Program-made: the position numbers and the translations under genes
In this document: positions 36,301-48,300 of the stretch, piece by piece
Layout of the letters: each line of letters opens with the position of its first letter
Position numbering within the stretch: the stretch's first letter is position 1
Assembly: GCA_017893485.1 (NCBI GenBank)
Contig: JACEHZ010000373.1
Span: 124,001-188,000, forward strand
DNA: 64,000 nucleotides
Reading direction: 5' to 3'
From: Hemerocallis citrina
Lineage: Eukaryota; Streptophyta; Magnoliopsida; Asparagales; Asphodelaceae
Notes under the pieces: generated by a model
Seen by the model: only the letters and a program-made list of their open reading frames with translations
Database searches by the model: none
What the model was told of the DNA's origin: nothing

Positions 36301-39300
36301 CAGCAACGCAGGAAGAAATTGAAGCTCTACATAAGAACAAGATATGGGATCTTATTACGCTACCACAAGGAAGGAAGGCCAGCGGCAACAAATGTGTCTA
36401 CAAGATTAAGCCCGATGAAAATGACCAAGTGGAGCGGTATTGTGCAAGATTGGTGGTGAAAGGATATGCTCAGAAAGAAGGTATTGACTTCAATGAAATA
36501 TTTTTACCTGTGGTTCGACTCACGACAGTCAGAGTAGTCTTGGCAATGTGTGCTATGCTTGACCTACATCTAAAGCATTCGGATGTGAATACTGCTTTTC
36601 TTCATGGAGGTCTTGAAGAAGAAATTTATATGCTCCTACCAGAAGGTTTTGCTAAAACAGGCAAAAAGAACTTGGTTTGCAGGTTGAACAAATCTCTGTA
36701 CGGTCTGAAACAGGCGCCGAGGTGTTGGTTCAAGAGATTTGATTCCTTCATTATTAGCCTTGGATACAACAGACTTAGTTCAGACCATTGTACGTACTAC
36801 AAAAGGTTTGATGGTGATGATGACTTCATTATCCTACTGTTGTAGGTGGATAACATGTTGGTAGTAGGCCCCAACAAAGATAGAATCCAAGAAATGAAGG
36901 CACAGTTGGTTAGGGAGTTTGACATGAAGGACTTGGGACCAGCAAACAAGATTCTAGGGATACAGATTCACCAAGACAGAAATAACAGGAAGGTTTGGCT
37001 TTCCCAGAAGAATTACTTCAACAAGATCTTGCAGCGCTTCAACATGCAAGATTGTAAGCCAATTTCGACCCCACTTCCTGTTAATTTCAAGTTATCCTCC
37101 AAGATGTGTCCTAACAATGAAGCAGATATGAAGGAGATGTCTCGAGTAACGTATGCATCAGCAGTAGGAAGTTTGATGTTCGCTATGATCTGTACAAGAC
37201 CAGACATTGCACAAGCAGTTGGAGCGGTTAGTCGATACATGGTGAATCCTGGTAGAGAGCATTGGAGCACAGTGAAGAGGATTCTGAGATACATCATAGG
37301 GACCTCAGATGCTGCATTATGTTATGGAGGATCCGAATTAACTGTCAGAGGCTATGAAGACTCAGATTTTGCAGAAGATCACGACAAAAGCAAATCCACT
37401 ACGGGATATGTGTTTACACTTGCAGGGGGAGCTGTAAGCTGGGTTTCGAAACTACAGACTGTTGTGGCTCTATCTACAAAGAAAGCAGAATACATGGCGG
37501 CTACATCAGCTTGCAAGGAAGCAGTCTGGATTCAAAGGTTATTGGAGGAACTCGGGCACAAGCAGAAGAAGATTGTTTTGTTTTGTGACAGTCAGAGTGC
37601 CTTGCACATCGCAATGAATCCTGCCTTTCATTCACGGACAAAGCACATAAGAATCCACTATCACTTCGCTCGAGAAGTAGTGGAGGAAGGTAGTGTGGAT
37701 ATGCACAAGATTCACACTTTTGAGAACCTAATAGATGTTATGACCAAACCAATCAACACTGGCAAATTTGAATGGTGTAGATCCTTGTGTGGCATAGCAG
37801 AAACGTAAGCAGCATGAGCATGGCAAGGTAGAAAGGATTTTTTGGAGACATGATTAATCCTTAATCAAATCTCCAAGTGGGAGAATGATGAGAACAGACC
37901 ACCCACCACCTGACCCACCTTTTGAAAAATAAAAGGATTGCTGCCCAATTGTCAAAGGTCGGCACCGAATTCGGTGTCGCCTTTGACAAAAAGATTTAAA
38001 ACGTGAGAAGAAAAAAAATCAAACAACTCATTCCCCCGTAGCTATAAATAAGGGGTTGGAGGAAAAGGTGAAGGAGCAGCCGAGCAACAAGAGCTCAGTG
38101 AGAATTAAGAAAAGAAAGAGAAATTAAGAAAGAAAGAGAGTATTACAAGAGTGTTCTCAAGAAGGATAAAATTGTATCCCCCTGAAGATAATTTGTATAC
38201 TGGAATTTTTCCTCAAATTTGTGAGAGAGTGTTTCTCCTATTATAAGAGAAGGTGAAAATTGTACTCTCCTTATATTTATAGGGAAGGTTGTATTCCCTA
38301 CATTCAGCAGTAAAATTTCACTACCTTGCCCGTGGTTTTTACCCCTTCTTCTTTGGGAGTTTTCCACGTAAAATATCAATGTCCACTTTATTTCCACTTT
38401 CTCAATTTCACTTTAGTTGTGGGGTAACTTCTGCCCATAACTTTTCTAACAGTAGGAAACAAGGGTGAAAAAAGTTATATTTGGTATCTGAACATTTGTT
38501 TCGTTATTACTTATTGATGACAGTAAAAATCGCAGCAGATCAGAGCCGTACGATTCCGGCACATATCTCAAAGTATTTACAGGCAGATTAGTCATCACAG
38601 GCCTCTTTTACAAGTCTGGGCCCACTCCAAAACATGGACTTCTCCCAAGTTAATAAAAAGTGACATACTAGGCCCACTAGGAGAGACACCTAGCCCATGC
38701 AGTCTAGGAGTCAAATCTCTGATCCTCTAACAAAGATATCTTATCTCTTGAGGGGGAGAGATATGAAAGATATAAGGTAGTTAAATCGATCCAACGGACG
38801 CAAATCAATATCTTGAAATGTCTCTCAAGCTTATAAATACACATCCCCCTCTTCAGTCAGAAGGTAATGAACAATTTGCCAGTTTTACTCGCTTACTCTC
38901 TCTCTCTCTCTCTTTCTGGTTCTGACTTGAGCATCGAGGGGTCTATCGCCGGGGCCACTCTTCGGTGTTTCATGCTTTTGCAGGTCCATCGGCCGCATCA
39001 GCAACTATCGAATTCAGATCACAGTGGTCAATCAACGATCCAGATTCATTCACAGGAGCTCTAACCGTCTTTAACGGCCAGGGTCATAGGTTTGACTTTT
39101 AGTAGTTTTCTTCAATTATTAACTCACTATCTGTTTGCTCCCACACCGAAATAAGTAGCAATAGATTGGCACTGCCTGTGGAAAAACAACACAAGTCAAG
39201 CTTGTCTCCATACCACAAAGACTAAGAGGTAAAGGGGTGGCCTCCAGCCGTCGCACTACCTCTCTTCGTCAGCCACCTTCTCATATGGAAGACCGGATTC

Positions 39301-42300
39301 CTCCTCAACAGTCACCCCGGCAGCCTAATCACACTCCTTCCAACGGAGAGGCGTCGGGGGGCTCCTAGCATGAACAGCATCCTCAGTACAACCGGATCTC
39401 GGTCCACAATGCTTCAACTGATTCGATGGCCTGACAAGGCTTACGGGGGTCTAGAGATCTCTGTCAAATCATCAGTAATAGGCATCTAGAAATCGACCTG
39501 CGAATTATGTTGGACGAGAGGTGCACCCGATCTGAGGCCTCCCGCTCAGGTCATCAAGCAAGCCAGAGAATACATTTTCCACGACAACGATCAAGGCAAT
39601 CCTCCTCTCACAGGGGGCACCCAACAATAAGAAACCCAACGCATGAGAGTCGAAGGCTTCCTAAGCAGAACAGAGGGCAAAACGCCCCAGTCACTAGGGT
39701 CAAACTAGATAAGTTCAAGCTTGACATCCTCCATGCTCTCCAAGGGAGTCAAGATATGGGCCTCCCCCCAACGAAGGATCCACTGACTCAACTGGATCTC
39801 AGAGGAAGGACGACCAAGTCCTTGCCGTATCTAAGAAGTAGAAGATCGCCTTGAACAGATGAAGAATGAGAGAAACTGCTCCAGCAGGGCCTACCGCCCT
39901 AGTCAACCTCCCTTCAGCAGAGCCATCCTCGACGCACCCATCCCAAGGGGCTTCAAGGCTCCTCAATTCGAATCCTATAATGGGGAATCAGGTCGACAGA
40001 CCATATCGAGAGCTTTAAAACACTTATGATGGTCTATAACGCCACCGATGCACTCATGTGTCGGACATTTCCTACAACACTAAAAGGATCAGCAAGGGAA
40101 TGGTATTCACTTCTGACACCCGAATCCATATTCTCTTTTGACCAACTCGAAGAACTCTTTATTGCACACTTCGTTACTATCCGGAGAGCTGAAAAGACCA
40201 GTGTCTCCCTGCTAGAACTGAAGAAAAGAGATGGTGAACTGCTAGAGGATTTTTTCAAACGTTTTACAACTGAAGCAAGGTCAATTCTGCCTTGAACACT
40301 TTAGTCGCAACTGCAGATTTCTGCCACAACGTCACCAACAAAGACCCGAAAGTCTCCCTCGCAAAAAAGACATCTAAGAGTTTCACTGAGCTCCTAGAAA
40401 GGAGTGACAAGTACATGAGGGTCGAGGAAGCTCTCTATCCTCAATGCAAGAATGATTCATCTTATGGGAACAAACGGAAGAATAGAAGAGAGAAAGAACT
40501 CAGGAAGTTTCAGAAAAACAGTGCAAGTTCATGCCGTCCAACTCTAGCGCCACGCTTCGATAAGTTCACTCATCTCAATGCAAGCGTATCATCCATCCTC
40601 ATGGAGGTTGAGAAGGACGGAATAATGTGCCCTCCCTCCGCGTTGACAACGTCTAGCAGGAGAAGAGAAAAAATAAGTGGTGCATATTTCACAGAGATCA
40701 TGGACACACTACGGACAACTTTCGAGCCCTTAAAGAAGAACTGGAAGCCCTGATTCGCAGGGTCTATCTCTCCAACTTCGTTCAGAAAGGCAACGACGCC
40801 GAAAACCCTCCGCCCTGGGGGGCTAATAAGCATCAAAAGAGGCCATACGAATCAGAAGAATCTGAACACATGGCCGTCATCCACCCCATTCACGGAGGCC
40901 CGATGGGGGGAGATTCCAACTTCTCCCGCAAAACCTTCGTCAAGGAAGTCAACTCCTTAGATAATATTCCGCCTACCAAACGCACCGAGGTCCTATATCT
41001 TTCTCAGACAAGGACTTAGAAGGCATCCGAACACCTCATTGCGATGCACTGGTCATAAACCTTTGCATGCTAAATCGTGAGGTACGCTGTATCCTGGTGG
41101 AAAATAGCAGCTCAGTAAACATCCTCTTCATGACCACATTTGAGGCTCTCAAGCTCTCCCAAGACCGACTCCATCCAGCCGATTATACACTCCATGAATT
41201 CTCCGGTGATCCCCTTCAAGTAGAAGGAGTCGACACACTGGATGTGACAGCAGGGAAAGTCCCCGCTATTCGAACGGAAGCACTGGACTTGATGGTATTC
41301 AATATCAAAGCGGCATACAATACTATATTCGGCCGTCCCGGCCTAGTGGCCTTCCATGCAATTGCCTCTGTATTTCACATGAAAATAAAGTTCCTAACAA
41401 CAGCTGGCGTAGGTCAGGCTGTGGGAAGCCAATAGGCAGCACAAGCATGCTACACCGCTACAATGAGGGGCTCGGTTGTCCCCCTCGACGTTATAGAGCT
41501 ATCGCCAGAAAGCAGTCACGATAATTCAAAAACTGTAAACGAGCTTGAAGCCACTGCCGTAAACAACTCTACCAATAACTTCCAAACCTGCCACATCATC
41601 TCTCACCAGGTCCAAACTAGTTCTCATCATGACACAATAATAAACCTGAATTACTCGCCCGAAGCCACTCCGCTCATTCAACGGAGACAAACAGTCATGT
41701 CTAAACACATTGGTGCATCAGAAGATTTTGCTTTCTCTATGCAAAACAATGAGGGGCTCCCTCCATAACAGGCAAGCCCAAACAAGGTCTACCAAGTTGT
41801 TCGCCTAACGACTCATCAAATTGAAGACCCAAGGGGCAAGGAGATATCAGCAGGGATTTGGAAAGTAAAACACCTTGCGAAGGTGAACGAGGGCATCTCA
41901 AACGTCCTCTCTTAATAGTAGTAGCAAATTTTCTCAATTTGTAATAATGGCTAGCCACTAGAGCAGCCGCTTAGTCCTATTTCCCAGCAATTTTTTCCAA
42001 TTTGTAATAACGGCCAGCCACTAAAGCAGCGGCTTTGTTTTATTTTCCAATAAAATATACTATGAATTTTTTGCAAAATTCTTGTACAACTCTACAGATG
42101 CAAATAATGAGTTAAGTGCCAAACTAGTACACAAAAACAGCACCAAAAATTCGTTAAAAGCTTCCTACAAGACGGGTTCGGAGTCCACACCCATGGTTCG
42201 AAGTTACTCCAGCAATTTGCAATGAAATAAGTTCAGAGTGTGGTTCGCCATTCGAACTGCTCCTGCAACCTGTTAATTCATTAAAGCAAACAACGAGCTA

Positions 42301-45300
42301 CATGCAAATTACATCTAAAGCGGTGCTAAACACTCATTATAAGCTTTCCACAACACAAGTTTGGAATCCAAATCCAAGACTCTGGGGTTACTCTCACAAC
42401 ATGCAATCCTGCACATTTAGAGCAAAACTCACCGAACGATTTGTTCCTGAAACTAGTTAAAGTTCCTTGGAGACTTATACAACGAGTTGAGTGCCAAACT
42501 TGTACATATAAACGACACCAAAAACTCGTTACAAGTCTTCCCGTAAGACGGATTCGGAGTCCATACCCATGGCTCAAAGATACTCTAACAATTTGCAATA
42601 AAGCAAGTTCATAGTGCACTTCGCCATTCGATCTGCTCCTGCAATCTGCTAGCGCCTCCGCAACCGGTTCGGATTCCATACCCATGAATCAACAGAAACT
42701 CTCGGAATTTGCAAAGAAGCAAGTTTAGAGTGCGCTTCGCCATTCGATTTGCTCCTGCAACTTGTTAATACTCAAACTAACAAGTTTGGAATCCATACCC
42801 ATGGCTCTGAGTTACTCTCACAACCTGTAATTACACACGTTCAGAGTTCAACTCAACATTATATCTGTTCCTGCAACTAGTTAAATTCCATCGACGACAT
42901 ATTAAGAGGTCCAAAATCGTGGATCACAGTTACTCTAGCAACACTTGTAAAAACCAACACTTAGAGTTCAACTCTCCACTCGATGTGACTCTCACAATTT
43001 GTTAGAGAACCTATACAGCAAGTTTGGAAAACAACTCTCCTTTAGAGTTGTCCCTACAACTAGCTGAGTTCAAGACGGAGCAATGCCAAACTCCATCATA
43101 CACCATCGGCAGTTCGTTAGATATACGCAACAGACTTGAGGCCATGTTATTTAGCGACTAAGAATCCAGTCGATGTCAGCTCAACCATGACAGTAAGGGT
43201 TAGGCATATGAAAGGAATTCTTCAAATCACAGAACTATCGCAAACTCATATGTCCAGATTTAGTACCACTACAGACATCCACAATACAAAATGGCTAGTC
43301 CAGAGTCTAACTCTCTCCAAGAGCAGCTCATACGACCAGCCGACCCCCAAGACGATGAATCACAGGACAAGACACTGGCACGTAGAAGACTTCTTATTTC
43401 ACGAACTACAAGCCTCATTACAACAACAGAATTACAATGAGTCTACGTTTCATGGCTAAGAATTGTTACCAAAAGTCTTGCGAATACTGTACAACAAACT
43501 GTCATGTAAGCTGTACTTCCAGCTACACACTGGAGAGATGCTCTACCTAAGAGAAACAAACCCCTTCACCGGCCTTCTACCAGCTAACAGCTTCATAGGG
43601 CCGCCTCAACTCTTGATGATGAAATTCAATACAAGTCTTCCTTAAGCAGGCAAGCTCCAGGTTTATCCAACCACCTTCACTTGAGCATGCTCCAGCCCCG
43701 TCTCGCTTAAAGTGCCATGCAAACAGAAGACTCCCAACTCTGTCAAGCACAATGTATCACGAAGGAGAGCAAGCTCAGTGTCCCGGTGGACCTCGTTCGA
43801 TGTACGCAGCTAGTTGTCAGCAAAGAGAAGAATGGAATCACCTCAATGCTGATCAAATACAAGTGACTTCACTTCAATATTAAGATGATTCAGAATACCC
43901 ACAACTCATTTGCTCCATGAGTTCGGTGCTCCCTACGCCACTTGAGTTCCTCCGGCCAACAACTCGTCAACATCGAGCAACAAGTTCAAATGTTCTGCTT
44001 ACCGCTTGAGCTCCATCGACAACTCGTTGGCCCTAAACAATGAGTTCAACGCCATGGTCTTCGCTTAAGCTCCACCAAATAGCTCGTTGACTCCGAACAA
44101 CGAGTTCAATGCTCTGCTCTCCGCATGGGCTCCGTCTACAATTTGTTAGCTCCGAACAATGAGTTCAACGCTCTACTCTCCGCACGAGCTCCATCAACAA
44201 CTTATTGGCTCTAAGCAACGAGTCCTACGATATGCTCTCCGCATGAGCTCCGTCTACAACTTGATTGGCTCCGAACAACAAGTTCAACGCTTTGCTCTCT
44301 GCATGAGCACTGTCTACAACTCGTTGGCCCCAAACGATGAGTTCAACGCCATGCTCTCCGCACGAGCTTTGCCAATAACTCGCTGGCTCCAAACCACGAG
44401 TCCAACACCTTTGTCTTCGCTCGAGCTCCGTCAACAGATCGTTGGCTCCAAACGACGAGTTCTATGCTCTAATTTCCACTTGAGCTCCGTCAACCACTCG
44501 TTGGCTATACACAACGAGTTCAACACCTTTATCTTCACTCAAGCTTCGTCAACAGCTCGTTGGCTCCAAACGACGAGTTCTATGCTCTGATTGCCACTTG
44601 AACTCCGTCAACCACTTGTTGGCTCTACACAATGAATTCGACTCCTTGATCTTCGCTCTAGTTCTCCCAAACAACTCATCGGCACCAAACAACGAGTTCA
44701 ACGCCTTGTTTTTTGCACGAGCTCCATCAATAACTCGTTGACTCCAAACAACGAGTTCAATGCCTTTATTTTCACACGAGCTCCATCAACAACTCTTCAC
44801 TTCAAATAGCGAGTACAGTGCCCCGCTACTTGCTCAACTCTTTCTAAAAAATCCCTCATATTCGTTCAATGGGCTTGGCATCCAACACTAGCCTAAATAG
44901 CGGAGCATCCCAAGCTTCGAAAAATTCTCGAAGAAAATTCCAAAGTCCATAGCTCGACTAAGCTTCAGAGACAGAGCACCATGGCTCGATAGCTCAATCG
45001 AAGGCTCACAGCTTGGCGAGGCAGCGGAGCTCTGTAGCTCGAAGGCTTTCGAACTCCATAGTTCGATGTGAGTAGCTCCATAGCTCGGCGAAAATAGCTC
45101 CGTAGCTCGGTGAAAACAGCTTCGTAGCTCGGTGAAAGCTAAGCTCATAGCTCGGCGAAGCGTCGTCTCTGAAGCTCGGCCAAGGTCACAGTCTCCATAG
45201 CTCGGCCGCAGCGAGTTATCGCCATAGCTTGACCAAGTCGAAACTTCGTAGCTGGGAAAAACTCGAGTATCATAGCTCGACAAAGCTTCGATTTCCCATG

Positions 45301-48300
45301 GGTCGGCAAAGCCACCACAGCTCTTCGAAAGGCCTCGACTCGAAGCTCTGCCCAAAACAAAGCACATGCATCAAAACTCCGATGACACGAGCTCTAAGCT
45401 CAGAGGCACGAGGTCCCCATAGCTCAGCAAAGTCCACGAAGTCAAAACAAATCACCATAGCTCGGCGAAAGTGTCGGCCGAGCAAAGGCGTCGCTCACAG
45501 TCGCTGTCAGCCATTGGATCTCTCCGAAAAATCGAGTTCGAATGCGAGGGATGGCTCAGATGCGTCCACGTCGCCCCATTGTCTTCCCCAGTGATTCTCT
45601 CGCTCCTCCACCATCTGATTCACTCAGCGAGAGAGACGAGTGATGATGAGCATGCCTGATCACGCCATGTCACCTTCCATCACAGGTGCCCTGATCAATA
45701 TCGTTCGGTCTTCTCAACTCGCGAGCCTGGCTATGATCAACGTCCAAGATCGCCTCAAGATTAGTGCTGAAGTTAGTAATTTTGCAACAAAAAAAAAACC
45801 CTGGATTCATTTTTAATTTGAAAACGTAATTAAAAAATTCAAAAAAAATTATTTTAATTCGGAAAATTAATTTAAAAATCCAAAAAAAATTTTAAAATTG
45901 AATTTATTAATTGTAAAATTCGAAAAAGTGATTTTAAAATTGGGAAAAATTTTAGAAAATTCGGGAAAATCCGAAGAACTATGGAAAAATTCCAAAAAAT
46001 TCCAAAAAATTCGAAAAAATCTGAAGAACTATGGAAAAATCTAGGAAAATATTTACTGCCTTCAGAAGCTACAAATCGGTTCCAAGTATCTCCGAACACT
46101 ATGATTACTAAGATTATATGCCAGATTCTAAAAAGAAGACGTACTACTTCCTGAAAGCTAAGAAAATTACCTTCCGGGAGCGGGGGCTTATGATGATGGT
46201 AAAAATCACAGCAGATCAGAGCTGTACGATTCCTGTACAGATCTCAAAGCATCTACAAGCAGATTAGCCATCACAGGCCTCTTTTACAGGTCTGGGCCCA
46301 CTCCAAAATATGGGCTTCTCCCAAGCCCAAAAAAAATGACTGACTAGGCCCATTAGGAGAGACACCCAGCCCATGCAGGTTAGGAGTCAAATCTCTTATC
46401 CCCTAACAAGAATATCTTATCTCTTAAGGGAGAGAGACATGAAAGAGATAAGGTAGTTAAACCGATCAAACGGACACAAATCAATCTCTTAAAATGTCTC
46501 TCGGGCCTATAAATATCCCCCCCCCTTCAGTCAGAAGGTAATGAACAATTTGTCAGTTTTTACTCTCTTACTCTCTCTCTTTTTCTGGTTCTGACTTGAG
46601 CGTCGGATGGTCTGTCGCCGGGGCCACTCCCCGGTATTTCAGGCTTTTTGCAGGTCCATCGGCCGCATCAGCAACCGTCAGATTCAGATCACGGTGGTCA
46701 ATCAACGATCCAGATTCATTCACAGGAGCTCTAACCATCTTTAACGGCCATGGTCATAAGTTTGACTTTTAGTATTTTCCTTCAATTATTAACTTACTAT
46801 CTGTTTGCTCCCACACCGAAATAAGCAGCAACACTTATTAATAAAACTAGATTATTTTTTGCCATATTCTGAGTCATAGAAGAAAGAAAAACACATACAG
46901 TGGATGAATATACTAGATCTTGGATGAATCGGCAAAGAGTAAGACATGTTGATTAAAAAGTATTGAATATGAGATTAGTTTTAGAATGAATTGAAACCCT
47001 TATAAGAAATGTTAGGGATGACATATATACCTGGCTCTTGGATAGTCCAGTTTGCCGAGCTAATATATGCTTGTCCACGTCACTAGGGTACCTGCATGTT
47101 GTCAGTTTTGATGTGAATTAGTTGAGGCTGTAACTTATATATATAGGGAAATGCCTCGTATGTCTTAATTGTAATCATATGGAGGAATTTAACAATGGTT
47201 GGAAGTAAATTTAAAAGAATAATTTGATTATGACTCTTTGGTATGTTATTTGAAGGAAGGCACTAAAGTTCAGAAGAAAAAAAGTTCTCGTTTTTGGAAG
47301 AATTTGTTTTGGAGATAAATCACTTTCGAAAGAAAAAACAGACACGAAAAAACACTTTTCGTAAAAGATACAAACAAACATCTTTATATTGGAAAAAAAA
47401 ATTAAGATTTGTGTCTGACCCACTTTCACTCATTTTGATCAAACAAGCAATTCTATCTAATTTGTTTTAAGAGTTCAAAATGAATATTGTGTACTTTTGG
47501 GTTCCTTACAAGCAATACTGAATTTTAATAAATATGGGATCATTTTTAAGAAAATAATTAGATCAAACATGAAGGTTTTGAGTAATTTAGAGCTTAACAT
47601 TATAAATCACTATGGTATAATAATTTTATGAACATATAAATTAGACTAAACTGCCATCCTGTTCACTCTTTTTATTTTACTGGCTTAAACTTTCTTTATT
47701 ATGCAATCCTACTACATATATATTTTGTAGATTAAAATGCCTCTACTTTTACTCAATTTATCATCATTAGACCTCGATTTTTAAATTCACCATAATACGA
47801 TGTAATTTACCTTTGGATGCACTCAAATGTGGCATAATCTCTATTGCACTAAATATTTAAATGCAAGGGTTCTGAGAAAGATTATGCCAATTATAAATTG
47901 GTTATAAATTGGATAAACTTATTAATCATAGTTACTATTATACGAGAAATATAGCTCAGAGAAAATTCCTTTAATCTTTTTCTTCGTTAAACTTCAAACT
48001 TTTTAGAAAATTGTTTGAATTGGTCTCCCGAATGAACCTACTCGAAATTCTTCTTGTCTTAAGCTCTTCAATAATGCAATGTCTCTTAAGTTAATTTGTT
48101 TTGACGAAAAACCACAACAAAATCTACACGTACGGCTAAATGATTAGTGAGTAATGTTAAAAATAATTAATGCGCTCTAATCTTAACAGTATATTTCGTC
48201 CAAATTAATAAACTTAAAGGTTAAAAGAATACCCCATTTCATATGAGGATTTCCATTATATATAAAAAAAAGGCTTTACCTTATAGTACACTCCAACTAG

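Larger units (their letters stand above)
33629..38451 (+). mobile_element. Ty1/copia (Tork-like) retrotransposon in BEL1 intron 3, defective
   Basis: The outer ends are TGTTAGGAAAG at 33629 and CTAACA at 38451. The TSD GTAGG is perfect (33624-33628 and 38452-38456). Order: aberrant 5' LTR (33629-33830), primer site TGGTATCAGAGC (33832-33843), gag, protease, integrase, reverse transcriptase, RNase H, polypurine tract, 3' LTR (37886-38451). The integrase-before-RT order and motifs place it in copia, closest by eye to the Tork/TNT1-like group. Multiple stops and frameshifts make it non-functional. It lies antisense to the BEL1-like gene. Confidence 0.95.
38515..46833 (+). mobile_element. Gypsy-derived gag-protease element LARD-A in BEL1 intron 3
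   Basis: The two LTRs are 38515-39163 and 46191-46833, both starting TGATGA and ending in TA/CA. A perfect TSD CTTAT is present (38510-38514 and 46834-46838). A primer site starts at 39164 (GATTGGCACTGCCTGTGG) and a polypurine tract (GGGAGCGGGGGCTTA) precedes the 3' LTR. The internal region has gag, a retropepsin-like segment and then about 4 kb of non-coding repeats. No reverse transcriptase, RNase H or integrase is seen, so it is a non-autonomous derivative (TR-GAG/LARD type). A second copy lies at 56901 onward. Confidence 0.92.
33362..47030 (-). other. Intron 3 of the BEL1-like gene, enlarged by two retrotransposons
   Basis: The intron is 13,669 bp with donor GTATAT at 47030 and acceptor TTTTTGTGCAG ending at 33362. 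Two insertions account for nearly all of it: copia 33629-38451 and gypsy derivative 38515-46833, each with a perfect 5-bp target duplication. Removing both with one TSD copy each leaves about 517 bp (33362-33628, a 58-63 bp spacer and 46834-47030), a normal ancestral size. Both elements read on the plus strand, antisense to the gene. The intron splits the homeodomain just before the recognition helix. Confidence 0.92.

Noticed and set aside
44888..45594. ORFs of up to 159 codons on both strands with repeated SYGD or SELRS-like peptides
   Set aside because: Their periodicity follows the short GC-rich repeat of LARD-A, and no domain is present.
47211..47429. 72-codon ORF in BEL1 intron 2
   Set aside because: Phe/Ile-rich chance ORF in AT-rich intron DNA.
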